From: Synechococcus sp. JA-2-3B'a(2-13)
Lineage (GTDB): Bacteria > Cyanobacteriota > Cyanobacteriia > Thermostichales > Thermostichaceae
NCBI RefSeq assembly: GCF_000013225.1
Contig: NC_007776.1
Location: forward strand, 2,734,501 to 2,798,500
Direction of reading: 5' to 3'
Length of the DNA stretch: 64,000 bases
The position numbers and the translations under genes were made by a program. Numbering within the stretch: the stretch's first letter is position 1; each line of letters opens with the position of its first letter. This document shows positions 46,645 to 55,350 of this stretch, one piece after another. Under the pieces are notes generated by a model. That model had not been told where the DNA came from. It worked only from the letters and a program-made list of their open reading frames with translations, and did no database searches.

Positions 46645-46727
46645 AATTTCTGCTCACCGATTCTAGCATTTGTCCCCTGCGAACTGGGGCTCGCAGGGAA
46701 GGACGCCCAGCCGACTTCACGAGTCAG

Positions 46728-47540
46728 CTACTGCTGATCCACTGCCGGGCGAGCAATGGGAGCCAGGTAGATCACCAAAGCCCCTGCCAAAAACCCCAAG
46801 ACGTTGCGCAACACCGGGATCCAATCCTGCGTGCGTGTGACCACCGGCCCGATACCGAAGGCCCCGAACAAAATAAACCACAGGGGAGAAATGAGCAAGG
46901 CCCAACGCCAGTTAAACAGCTCCTCCGCATGGCGGGGCTTGCCGGCAAACCCGAAGACAATCCCGCCCAAAATCGAGGTCACCAGCGTTAGGATCCACTG
47001 CTCTTGAGGCAGGCCGGGCACCACACGGCAGCCCCCCTGATGAAAGCAGCGATCCAAGACATCAACGGTCTCCAGGATGGCGCGTTGGGTGCCGTGCTCC
47101 CGCACATAGAATTGGTTGCCAAAGCGAGATTGCAGCTCAATCCAAAAGGTACGTGGCAAGATCTCGCGCACAGCATCCCCCACATTAAACGCCAGCAAGT
47201 TGCCCCCCCTGGGATCCGCCACCATCAGAACGCTGCGCTCATTCAAGCCCCAGTATTCCTTCACCTGACGACCCGGTGTTTGGTCGAACTGAGTCAGCAC
47301 CCGCAGCTTCCAGCCGGTGTCTTGCTCTAACTTGTTCAGATGCTGGGCCAGTTGAGCTTCCTGATTGCTGGTCAACTGATCCGCCAAGTCCAAGACCGGC
47401 ACGGGCGGCTGAGGCAGCTCCATCGGCACCACCGGCAGGGCAGGTTGCGCCCAGGTCAGGGATCCCCCGCCCACCGCAATCAACAGCCCAAGGCAAAAGC
47501 CCACCCCAACGCGGAGTATCCGTTGCCACTCGATGCTCAT
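46728..47540 (-). CDS. psb32: TPM-domain protein resembling Psb32
   Basis: The 270-residue protein has a signal peptide or anchor (LRVGVGFCLGLLIAVGGG, cleavage near TWAQPAL), a TPM-type domain (LDLADQLTSNQEAQLAQHLN, then WKLRVLTQFDQTPGRQVKEY), and two or three C-terminal membrane segments (WILTLVTSILGGIVFGFAG, NVLGFLAGALVIYLAP). Order and length match Psb32, implicated in photosystem II repair under light stress. The homology call is by pattern. Confidence 0.8.
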   Translation of the reverse strand: MSIEWQRILRVGVGFCLGLLIAVGGGSLTWAQPALPVVPMELPQPPVPVLDLADQLTSNQEAQLAQHLNKLEQDTGWKLRVLTQFDQTPGRQVKEYWGLNERSVLMVADPRGGNLLAFNVGDAVREILPRTFWIELQSRFGNQFYVREHGTQRAILETVDVLDRCFHQGGCRVVPGLPQEQWILTLVTSILGGIVFGFAGKPRHAEELFNWRWALLISPLWFILFGAFGIGPVVTRTQDWIPVLRNVLGFLAGALVIYLAPIARPAVDQQ

Positions 47541-47683
47541 GCTGATCCCTCTCTTAGCTTTGACGCTGAGATACTGAGAAATGATGTTAAGAAATGTTTC
47601 AATTTCTTATAGATCTATCATGCACCGGAACAAGACGTTTGGCCAGAGGGATCCCGAGGAAGCAGCGGTGGCGAGGGCGATGT

Positions 47684-48838
47684 TTATATCAAGCTGGGGC
47701 TAAAGGTGCCGGCAGGGTCGAAGTGCTGCTTCAGCTTGCGCATTAGGCTGGCAGCCGGGCCAAAGTCATGGGCAAGAGCCCTCTTCAGAGCTGGCGGCGC
47801 CTCCAGAAGCAGGAGAAATCCGCCTGCGGACTTGAGGTAGCGTTGCAGTTGCATTAGGGATCCCACTTCTGGCTGAACCAGCCAAGCCCGCCCTAGCCCA
47901 CAGCCTCGGTGCAGTTGCACCTGAGCCCCAGGGAATAGGGTTTGAAACTGCTCCAATGTTGCCAAGCTCTGACTGGGCAGGCACCCGAACTTGGCCAGCA
48001 CCGCCCCTGAGCCGGGTTGAGGCAGGGACAGAGAGCCGGGATTCACTTCCTGCAAAGTCAGCCCTGCAGGGGCCAGCCGCCGCGTTTGGGCCATCTGTTG
48101 GGCGATTGCTCGCTCCGATCCATGAAAGCTGAGCCAAACCTGGGATCCCTCTGCCCTTAGCCAGAGATCCACCCCCACAGGGTTAACCGGGCCGGTCAGC
48201 ACCTGCTGACACAGGACCTCCAGCTCCGGCAAAGATCCTATGGCCAGCAAAGCAGACTGAGCTGCCGGCAACGGGTAAAGCCGTAGGCTCACCTGGGTCA
48301 AAATTCCTAGGCTGCCCAAGGATCCGGTGAACAGCTTCATCAGGTCATAGCCAGCAACATTCTTGACAACCCGCCCGCCCGCTTTGGCCACCTCCCCATC
48401 CGCCCGCACCCAGGCTATGCCCAGTAGCAAGTCGCGGATCCCGCCGTAACGCCAGCGCAGAGAACCCGTATCGGCAGTGGCGATAATGCCCCCCAGGGTA
48501 GCCCGCTCCGGATAGAGGGGATCCACCGGCCACCATTGCCCCCGCTCCGCCAAAATGGGTTGCAGTTCCGCCAAAGTCATACCGGCTTCCACCGTAACGG
48601 TGAGATCGGCGGCTGCATGGTCGATGAGCCGGCGTAAGCCACGTGTGCTGAGAACCAGATCCACCGGCTCCACAGAGTGGGCCCAGCCCCACTTGCTCCC
48701 CTGCCCCAGCGGCAGCACTTTCCGCCCTTGGCACTCCTTTAAGATTCCGGCCAATTCCGAGACCGTTGATGGAGTCTGGATCGGCAAGGGATCCCCTGGA
48801 TCAGATAGCAAGGTCGCCAGTGAATGGGGAGAAGACAT
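47684..48838 (-). CDS. FAD-binding oxidase, GlcE-like glycolate dehydrogenase subunit
   Basis: The 384-residue protein contains an FAD-binding-4 (PCMH) domain: VLPLGQGSKWGWAHSVEPVD, ERATLGGIIATADTGSLRW and GGRVVKNVAGYDLMKLFTGS. The fit is best to GlcE, partner of GlcD in oxidising glycolate during photorespiration. The ATG at 48838 is preferred; an in-frame ATG at 48865 lies inside the mobile-element end (GGATGTCAC), and the frame opens at 48934 inside the element. So the 5' region of this gene was affected by the neighbouring insertion. No GlcD gene is in the window. Confidence 0.78.
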   Translation of the reverse strand: MSSPHSLATLLSDPGDPLPIQTPSTVSELAGILKECQGRKVLPLGQGSKWGWAHSVEPVDLVLSTRGLRRLIDHAAADLTVTVEAGMTLAELQPILAERGQWWPVDPLYPERATLGGIIATADTGSLRWRYGGIRDLLLGIAWVRADGEVAKAGGRVVKNVAGYDLMKLFTGSLGSLGILTQVSLRLYPLPAAQSALLAIGSLPELEVLCQQVLTGPVNPVGVDLWLRAEGSQVWLSFHGSERAIAQQMAQTRRLAPAGLTLQEVNPGSLSLPQPGSGAVLAKFGCLPSQSLATLEQFQTLFPGAQVQLHRGCGLGRAWLVQPEVGSLMQLQRYLKSAGGFLLLLEAPPALKRALAHDFGPAASLMRKLKQHFDPAGTFSPSLI

Positions 48839-48858
48839 TGGGGAAAGCGAAGCAGAGA

Positions 48859-50300
48859 GTGACATCCTCCCGACGCTGACCCTACGGGTACAGCGCGGGC
48901 TTCCTAACCTCACGGTTAGGCATTCCTGCCCCACGCCACTTATCTAGGTCATAGACCCCCGACAGAACGACTTGGCAGGCTGTTTCCGTTCCCCAGAGTC
49001 CCTGGGCTACTACATTCTCTAGTCCACGATGCAAAACCATTTCTGCTGCTGCATGGTCACGATGAGTTCGATACCCACACTCAGGACAATGATGCTCCCT
49101 TGCTGTCAACGTTTTGCTGACAGTAGCAAAACATTTGGGACAGGTTTGGCTAGTCCCGTTGGAGTTGACTTTAGCGAAGTACACTCCACGTTTCCAGCAC
49201 ACCCATTCCAACAGAGACAGAAATTGTCCAAAGGCGGCATCAACACAACCTTTTCGCAGCATTCCCCGTGTCAAGCCTGTGACATTGAGGTCTTCTGCAA
49301 AGATGGTTTGCGCTTGGTCACAAAGCTTATGAGCCGTCTTCAGGTGGAAATCTTTACGACGGTTCGCAATCCGATGGTGCATTCTGGCAACTTTGATTTG
49401 TGCCTTCTCCCAGTTTCGTGACCCCTTCTGTTTTCGTGCCGCTCTGCGTTGCAGCAATTTCAGCTTGCGTTGCATCGACCTAAAAAACTTGGGTCGCTCC
49501 TGGAAGCTACCATCTGAAACCGTCAAAAACCGTTCCAATCCCAGATCAATCCCAATCGCACGACCGTGAACCGGAGCATCGGGAACCGATATGTCCGATT
49601 CGATGGTAACGACGACATACCATTGCGTCCCTCTTACCTTGGACAGTACCCTCACCTGCTTGACCTTGAACCCATCTGGGATAGGACGATGCAAGTTGAT
49701 AGGCACTTTTCCTATCTTTGGTAGCTTGATACTGCTGCCGGAGATGGGATTGTCCTTGAACTGGGGAAACACAAAAGACTTAAATTGGCCTTGTTTCTTG
49801 AAACGGGGAAACCCATATCCCCGCTTCTGGAATGCCTCCCAAGTATCATGCAGCCTGCGAATCGTAGCCTGCAAGACCTGAGAATGCACCTTGGCCAAAT
49901 GCGGGAATTGCTTCTTTGCTTTGGGTAGGTTATTTTGCTGACGATGATAAGACGGGAATGGCTCATCGGCAGGAATGATGTACTCCTTCTCCAGTGAGCA
50001 TCTGTCTATGGGACACTTACGGGAAGCAATCCAGTCTTTGAGTTCGCGCAAAGCGTAGTTGTACACGCCTCTGCACGTCTCAAGCCACGACCGCAGCTTG
50101 GCCTGCTGCGCGGCATCTGGATAGATCCGGTAAGTGTAGTTCATGGTCAGCATAGTGGCAGTTTACCACAAGCTATAGCTGCTGGTAAATACTTGTCTTA
50201 TCCCATCGAGAGAATCGACAAGTGCGGGGAGTCCATGTATCCCGACGCTGATGCTTTGCATACAGCGCGGGACTTATAGCTCCCCGCGCCCCTCCTTTGT
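48859..50300 (-). mobile_element. IS605-type tnpB element (family B)
   Basis: The right end (low coordinates) is GTGACATCCTCCC with the hairpin CGCTG-ACCC-TAC-GGG-TACAGCG. The left end (50224-50287) holds an outer stem GCGGGGA/TCCCCGC and inner stem CGCTG/CAGCG. The only gene is tnpB; no GGATCC occurs inside. The ends resemble those of the small element at 40940-41185. Boundary at 50300 is approximate. Confidence 0.7.
48882..50153 (-). CDS. tnpB: TnpB, RNA-guided nuclease-type protein (family B)
   Basis: The 423-residue protein has a RuvC-like Asp in AIGIDLGLERFL (about residue 200), Glu in TIFAEDLNVTGL, and Asp in THRDHAAAEMVL, with a CPKC...CPEC zinc finger between. It is only distantly related to the family A proteins in the same window. 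Its last codons (KPALYP) and stop lie in the right-end hairpin. The start MLTMNYTYRIYPD could be at the second Met (50144). Confidence 0.9.
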   Translation of the reverse strand: MLTMNYTYRIYPDAAQQAKLRSWLETCRGVYNYALRELKDWIASRKCPIDRCSLEKEYIIPADEPFPSYHRQQNNLPKAKKQFPHLAKVHSQVLQATIRRLHDTWEAFQKRGYGFPRFKKQGQFKSFVFPQFKDNPISGSSIKLPKIGKVPINLHRPIPDGFKVKQVRVLSKVRGTQWYVVVTIESDISVPDAPVHGRAIGIDLGLERFLTVSDGSFQERPKFFRSMQRKLKLLQRRAARKQKGSRNWEKAQIKVARMHHRIANRRKDFHLKTAHKLCDQAQTIFAEDLNVTGLTRGMLRKGCVDAAFGQFLSLLEWVCWKRGVYFAKVNSNGTSQTCPKCFATVSKTLTAREHHCPECGYRTHRDHAAAEMVLHRGLENVVAQGLWGTETACQVVLSGVYDLDKWRGAGMPNREVRKPALYP

Positions 50301-50727
50301 TAAAGAGAGAAAACCTGTCCAAACCAGCCCAATTGCGGGGTTATCCCACCCTACCTCAGTCTGCGGGCAACAAGAACCTCTGTTTGGAGAGATGGCCCTC
50401 AACCAGAGCCGGCCTTCAGTGCAGTACCGCCCTTGCGCAGGTCTGCCGAAAATCTCGGAACCAAAGCTCTGTCTCGCCGCTGCTCACCCAGCAAGATCCT
50501 GAAGAGATCCATAAGTCTACACAACTTTCTTTCCCCCGCGAACTAGTATTTGATAGCGGTGGGAAGTCCGTGCACAGCGGATCGGGCTCCATAGGCAAAA
50601 ATTTTGTAAGCCCTGTAAGCAATGTAAACAAAAACAAAAAACGGCAACAGTAGAAAACGTAGTCTGCAAACGCTGTGGGCGGATTGTCTGCTAGGGTAGA
50701 TGCTCTCTGTATTGGGGAAAAGCAGTC
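50301..50727. other. Intergenic region upstream of coxB
   Basis: About 430 bp between the left end of the tnpB element and coxB. An AT-rich, A-rich stretch (50620-50650) precedes the gene and may hold the promoter. An open frame at 50297-50653 shows no domain-like pattern. I see no RNA gene or clear operator. Confidence 0.4.
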
Positions 50728-51732
50728 GTGAGTGCGATTAGCAACATCATCTTGGTGGGTATGGGGATCCTCCTGACCCTGGCAAGCCTTTGGTACGGGC
50801 AAAACCACCATCTGCTTCCCGAATCTGCTGCCGAATCAGCCCCCTTGTTCGACAGCCTCTTTAACAGCACCATGACCATTGCCACAGGGATCTTTTTGGT
50901 GGTACAGGGAGTGCTTCTCTACTGTATTGTCCGCTACCGCAAGCGGCGAGGCGACAAAGGCGACGGGGATCCCAATCACGGCAATGTGCTGTTGGAGATC
51001 GTGTGGACGGCGGTGCCGGCGGTGATCATTCTTTGGTTGGGCTTGGCCAGTATAGATGTCTATCAGGCTGTTTACGGGGGCACCGATGTGGGCGGCCATA
51101 TCCACACGGCCATGGTGATGGAGTCTTCCCACGAAGCTGAGGCGGGGGATCCCGGCTACGCTTATACCCCTGTAGTGCTACCCGGGAAGGAAATGGGCCA
51201 GCCGGATCTGGTCGTTCAGGTGCAGGGCATGCAGTACGCTTGGCTGTTCACCTATCCGGAGTCCGGCCTGGTGGCCAGCGAGCTGCACCTTCCTCTGAAC
51301 AAGCGGGTGCGCTTGGATATGACGGCTCTGGATGTGAACCATGCCTTCTGGGTGCCGCAGTTTCGCCTCAAGCAGGATGTGATCCCGGGCCGAGAGACCC
51401 ACCTGGAGTTTGTGCCCACTCAACTGGGGCAGTACCCCATCATCTGCGCAGAGCTGTGCGGCCCCTATCATGGGGTGATGGCAGGGCAATTGTTTGTGGA
51501 TACGCCGGAAGACTTCGAGCGCTGGCAGCAGGAGCAAGTTTTGGCCGCCCGTGGCGAGGGCAGCACCTTGGCCCTCGTTTCAGATTTCTCGCCAGTCCAT
51601 CCCTCTCCTCGGCCAGGCTCCCCTGAGGCCGAGTCTGCCTTTGCCCATGTCCACCACCAGCGTTTGGGCGTCTCCCCCTCAGATTTGAAGTCTCTCCAGT
51701 CCCATTCTGGATCCCTTCCTTCCGCAGGCTAG
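50728..51732 (+). CDS. ctaC: Cytochrome c oxidase subunit II
   Basis: The GTG at 50728 starts VSAISNIILVGMGILL, followed by two membrane helices that anchor the periplasmic (lumen-side) cupredoxin domain. The CuA ligands are in CAELCGPYHGVM (two Cys, His and Met) plus His in VNHAFWVP. Electrons from cytochrome c or plastocyanin enter here. A Ser/Pro-rich C-terminal tail follows. First gene of ctaC-D-E, with subunit I 78 bp downstream. Confidence 0.96.
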   Translation: MSAISNIILVGMGILLTLASLWYGQNHHLLPESAAESAPLFDSLFNSTMTIATGIFLVVQGVLLYCIVRYRKRRGDKGDGDPNHGNVLLEIVWTAVPAVIILWLGLASIDVYQAVYGGTDVGGHIHTAMVMESSHEAEAGDPGYAYTPVVLPGKEMGQPDLVVQVQGMQYAWLFTYPESGLVASELHLPLNKRVRLDMTALDVNHAFWVPQFRLKQDVIPGRETHLEFVPTQLGQYPIICAELCGPYHGVMAGQLFVDTPEDFERWQQEQVLAARGEGSTLALVSDFSPVHPSPRPGSPEAESAFAHVHHQRLGVSPSDLKSLQSHSGSLPSAG

Positions 51733-51809
51733 CTGGGATCCCTGACGCCCCTTTGGCCTGCGCTTGTGGGAACAACATTCTGCCAACGCGATATAGGAGC
51801 TTTTGTGCA

Positions 51810-53516
51810 ATGACCCAGCTGCAAGACAGCCCAAGACTTGTTGCTGCACCGAAGGTTGAACTTGAACTTCCTGCTGAGCCTTGGTGGCGCTTCTTTACCT
51901 TCTCCACCGATCACAAGGTCATCGGGATCCAGTACTTGGTGACCACCTTTTTCTTCTACTTGGTGGGAGGGGCGCTGGCGACGGCAGTACGGGCAGAGCT
52001 GGCTACTCCAGAGGCCGACTTTCTCGGCTTTGAGCGGTACAACGGTGCCTTTACCCTGCACGCCACGATCATGATCTTTTTGTGGATCGTGCCTGCTTTG
52101 GTGGGGGGCTTTGGCAACTACCTGGTACCGCTGATGATCGGGGCGCGGGATATGGCCTTCCCCAAGCTGAATGCAGTGGCCTTTTGGCTGGTTCCGCCCA
52201 CAGGGATCCTGCTTTTGGCCAGCCTGTTCATAGAGGCTCCGGCTGCCGGCTGGACTTCCTACCCCCCCCTCAGCTTGATCAGCGGCAAGGTGGGGGAAGA
52301 ACTCTGGATCCTGAGCATTTTGTTGGCAGGAACCTCTTCCATCCTGGCGGCGGTTAACTTCATCACCACCATTCTGAAGATGCGCATGCCCGGCATGAAG
52401 ATGGAAGACATGCCGCTGTTTTGCTGGGCCATGCTGGCAGCATCTATTCTTACCCTCATTGCAACACCGGTTTTGGCTGGTGCGTTGATCTTGCTCAGCT
52501 TTGACCTGTTGGCGGGTACGGCCTTTTTCAACCCCAGCGGCGGCGGGGATCCGGTGGTGTACCAGCACATGTTCTGGTTCTACTCCCACCCGGCGGTGTA
52601 CATCATGATCTTGCCGGTCTTTGGCATGATCTCGGAGATTTTGCCGGTGCATGCCCGCAAGCCCATCTTTGCTTACAAAGCCATTGCCTATTCCAGCTTG
52701 GCCATCTGCTTTTTGGGGTTGATCGTCTGGGCGCACCACATGTTCACCAGCGGCACCCCTGACTGGATGCGGGTGTTCTTCATGATCGCCACCATGGCCA
52801 TTGCCGTTCCCACTGGGATCAAGGTGTTTAGCTGGCTGGCCACTTTGTGGGGCGGCAAAATCCACTTCCGCTCGGCCATGCTGTTTGGCATGGGTTTTGT
52901 CTCGATGTTCGTGATCGGCGGCTTGAGCGGGATTATCCTCGCCTCGGTGCCTCTGGATATCCACGTTCACGACACCTACTTTGTGGTGGCCCACCTACAC
53001 TACGTGTTGTTTGGCGGCAGCGTCTTTGGGATCTATGCCGGCATCTACCACTGGTTCCCCAAGATGACGGGGCGCATGTTGAATGAGTTTTGGGGGCGGG
53101 TACATTTTGTGCTGACCTTCGTCGGCTTCAACATCTGCTTTCTGCCGATGCACAAGCTGGGCCTGATGGGGATGCCCCGCCGGGTGGCCCAGTACGATCC
53201 CCAATTTGCCGACCTCAACTGGATCAGCTCGGTGGGGGCCTTTGTTCTGGCCATTTCCACCCTGCCCTTTTTGGTTAACGCCATCTACTCCTGGGTGGCC
53301 GGGCCAAAAGCTGGGGATAATCCTTGGCAGGCCCTGACACTGGAGTGGACAACTTCTTCTCCCCCGCCCCATCACAACTTTTATGGGGATCCCATTTTGC
53401 TGACCGGCCCCTATGACTACGGTTTGCACAGCAAGGAGACGCTGGACTACTTTGCTGCTCAGTTGCAAACCTTGCGGGAGCTGGCGCTGGCAGAAGCGGA
53501 GCCTACTTCTTCTTAG
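51810..53516 (+). CDS. ctaD: Cytochrome c oxidase subunit I
   Basis: Start ATG at 51810 with TAGGAGC upstream; the frame open to 51753 is rejected. The 568-residue, 12-helix protein has the heme a/CuB core: FTLHATIMIFLWIVPALVGG (heme His), WFYSHPAVYIMILPVFG (CuB His with the cross-linking Tyr position) and DTYFVVAHLHYVLFG (paired His). The K-channel and the D-channel Asp can be sought, but the usual Glu of PEVY is replaced by YSHPAVY, the type A2 pattern. It reduces oxygen to water in the membrane respiratory chain. Confidence 0.97.
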   Translation: MTQLQDSPRLVAAPKVELELPAEPWWRFFTFSTDHKVIGIQYLVTTFFFYLVGGALATAVRAELATPEADFLGFERYNGAFTLHATIMIFLWIVPALVGGFGNYLVPLMIGARDMAFPKLNAVAFWLVPPTGILLLASLFIEAPAAGWTSYPPLSLISGKVGEELWILSILLAGTSSILAAVNFITTILKMRMPGMKMEDMPLFCWAMLAASILTLIATPVLAGALILLSFDLLAGTAFFNPSGGGDPVVYQHMFWFYSHPAVYIMILPVFGMISEILPVHARKPIFAYKAIAYSSLAICFLGLIVWAHHMFTSGTPDWMRVFFMIATMAIAVPTGIKVFSWLATLWGGKIHFRSAMLFGMGFVSMFVIGGLSGIILASVPLDIHVHDTYFVVAHLHYVLFGGSVFGIYAGIYHWFPKMTGRMLNEFWGRVHFVLTFVGFNICFLPMHKLGLMGMPRRVAQYDPQFADLNWISSVGAFVLAISTLPFLVNAIYSWVAGPKAGDNPWQALTLEWTTSSPPPHHNFYGDPILLTGPYDYGLHSKETLDYFAAQLQTLRELALAEAEPTSS

Positions 53517-53634
53517 CAGGCCGGATGCCCGGTGGGCGGCTGATCCCCTGCTCACTGGGTATTCCAGTCTTGGCTGGGCTGCTTGTACAGCCTCAAGAAG
53601 TCTCAGGAATTCAGGAATTTAGGTGGAAAGGAAT

Positions 53635-54246
53635 ATGCAAGGATCCCTTGCCTCTGAAACGCTGATGGTTGGCCACTCAAGGGCCCACACTGCCCACGCT
53701 GAGCACCCAGATCATCGCGTCTTTGGCATCTTGATGTTTTTGGTGGCAGAAGGCTGTCTTTTCCTAGGGCTGTTCATGGCCTACCTGGCCTACAGCCTCA
53801 CCGCTCCTGTCTGGCCGCCGGAGGGAACCCCAGAGCGGGAATTGCTCTTGCCCGGGATCAACACGGTGATTTTGCTCTCCAGCAGCTTCGTCATTCACAA
53901 AGCTGGGTCGGCCATCAAGGCCGATGATGTCAGGGGTCTGCGGCTGTGGTTTGCCCTCACAGCGCTGATGGGGGCGGTTTTCCTGGCAGGGCAACTCTAT
54001 GAGTACAGCAACCTGGAGTTTGGCCTCACCACCAATTTGTTTGCCAGCACCTTCTATGTTTTAACGGGGTTTCATGGTCTCCACGTGATGGCAGGGTTGC
54101 TGTTTATTCTGGCAGTGCTCTGGCGCTCCTTTAAACCCGGCCACTACAGCGCTCAACATCATTTTGGCGTCGAAGCTGCCGAGATCTACTGGCACTTTGT
54201 GGATGGGGTTTGGATCGTGTTGTTTATTCTGCTCTACTTGCTCTGA
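53635..54246 (+). CDS. ctaE: Cytochrome c oxidase subunit III
   Basis: The ATG at 53635 is preceded by GGAAAGGAAT; the frame is open back to 53623. The 203-residue protein has five membrane helices with the Glu-containing segment FLVAEGCLFLGLFMAYLAYS and FYVLTGFHGLHVMAGLLFIL, then EAAEIYWHFVDGVWIVLF, all typical of bacterial subunit III. Its end overlaps the convergent holA gene by 13 bp. Confidence 0.95.
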   Translation: MQGSLASETLMVGHSRAHTAHAEHPDHRVFGILMFLVAEGCLFLGLFMAYLAYSLTAPVWPPEGTPERELLLPGINTVILLSSSFVIHKAGSAIKADDVRGLRLWFALTALMGAVFLAGQLYEYSNLEFGLTTNLFASTFYVLTGFHGLHVMAGLLFILAVLWRSFKPGHYSAQHHFGVEAAEIYWHFVDGVWIVLFILLYLL

Positions 54247-55226
54247 GCTCGGCCTTCACCCAATATAGCCACGATTTGGATCAGCGCTTCTTGAAAGGCA
54301 TCTCGTTCCGGCTGTCCTTGCTTGAGGTTGTATTCCAATTGCAAAAGCTGCTGCATTGCTTTCAGTAAAGCTGTGGTCTTCAGGGATCCCACCTCTTTTT
54401 GCAGAAAGTAAACCCGATTGGGATTCCCGATTTCTGCTTTCTGGGCGATGACCTTGGGATCCCGTTCTCCCTGATCCAGCAGCAGCCGCACCCATAGCCA
54501 GGTGCGAAATTGGCCCACCAACACCGCCAGAACCTTCAGAGCCGGCTCGTTGTGATCCAGCAGATGGGTCAAGATGCGTAGGGCTTGTTCCAGATTCCCT
54601 TTGCGCAGGGATCCCGCCAATTGAAAGCTGTTGTAGGCGCTGGCGGGAACTAACGCCTCGACTTGTTCAGGAGAAATGGGATCCTGTTGACCTGCCGTAA
54701 ACAGGGCCAGCTTTTCCAATTCCATCGCCAAGCGACGGGAGTCATTGCCCACCGCCTCGGCCAATTTCTGGGCGGCTGCCGGGCTGAGGGCCAGATCCCG
54801 TTGTTCAGCTTCCCGCTGCACCTGCTGGAGAATGCCCTCCTCATCCCAAGGGGCCAGTTGCGAAAACTCGCGGACAATGGCCGTTTTTTTGAGGATTTTG
54901 GTGGATTTCAGGCGCCCATCCGGTTTGCTGCTGGTGGTCAAGAGCAAATGGGTGGTGGGGGGCAACTGGGCCAGTGTGCGCTCCACTTCTTCCCACAGAT
55001 CTTCCGAGCAATGGTGGGTGAGCGTCGTCTCTTCCAGCCAAACCAAGCGGGCGGTGGATCCCAGCGGCGGGGTCATGGCTTGGTTGAGCCCGGCAATCGT
55101 GGATTCCGGCGGCAGGCGATCGTAGTTAAAAGCAGCCCAGTGGGGATCCAGCACTTGGTCGCGCAACTGCTGCACCGCCTGCATCAGGCGATAGGTGTCA
55201 TCTCCCCAGTACAGGTAAACGGGCAC
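54234..55226 (-). CDS. holA: DNA polymerase III delta subunit
   Basis: The 330-residue protein begins MPVYLYWGDDTYRLMQAVQQ, the N-terminus of the HolA family, and carries the clamp-loader wrench and AAA-like domain without a functional Walker A. Segments such as LPPTTHLLLTTSSKPDGRLK and LAEAVGNDSRRLAMELEKLA match. It opens the beta clamp as part of the clamp-loader complex. The gene converges with ctaE, overlapping by 13 bp. Confidence 0.93.
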   Translation of the reverse strand: MPVYLYWGDDTYRLMQAVQQLRDQVLDPHWAAFNYDRLPPESTIAGLNQAMTPPLGSTARLVWLEETTLTHHCSEDLWEEVERTLAQLPPTTHLLLTTSSKPDGRLKSTKILKKTAIVREFSQLAPWDEEGILQQVQREAEQRDLALSPAAAQKLAEAVGNDSRRLAMELEKLALFTAGQQDPISPEQVEALVPASAYNSFQLAGSLRKGNLEQALRILTHLLDHNEPALKVLAVLVGQFRTWLWVRLLLDQGERDPKVIAQKAEIGNPNRVYFLQKEVGSLKTTALLKAMQQLLQLEYNLKQGQPERDAFQEALIQIVAILGEGRAQSK

Positions 55227-55350
55227 GCTTCGACCGAGTGATTTACGAGATGCTTTTCCCCTACTTCCTCCATTTTGCGTAGGTCAGTTCCCCTTGTCTA
55301 AGCGGTTTGGCCGGGATCCCTGCTCAACTTGGTGGAGGGAGTCAGTCCAA

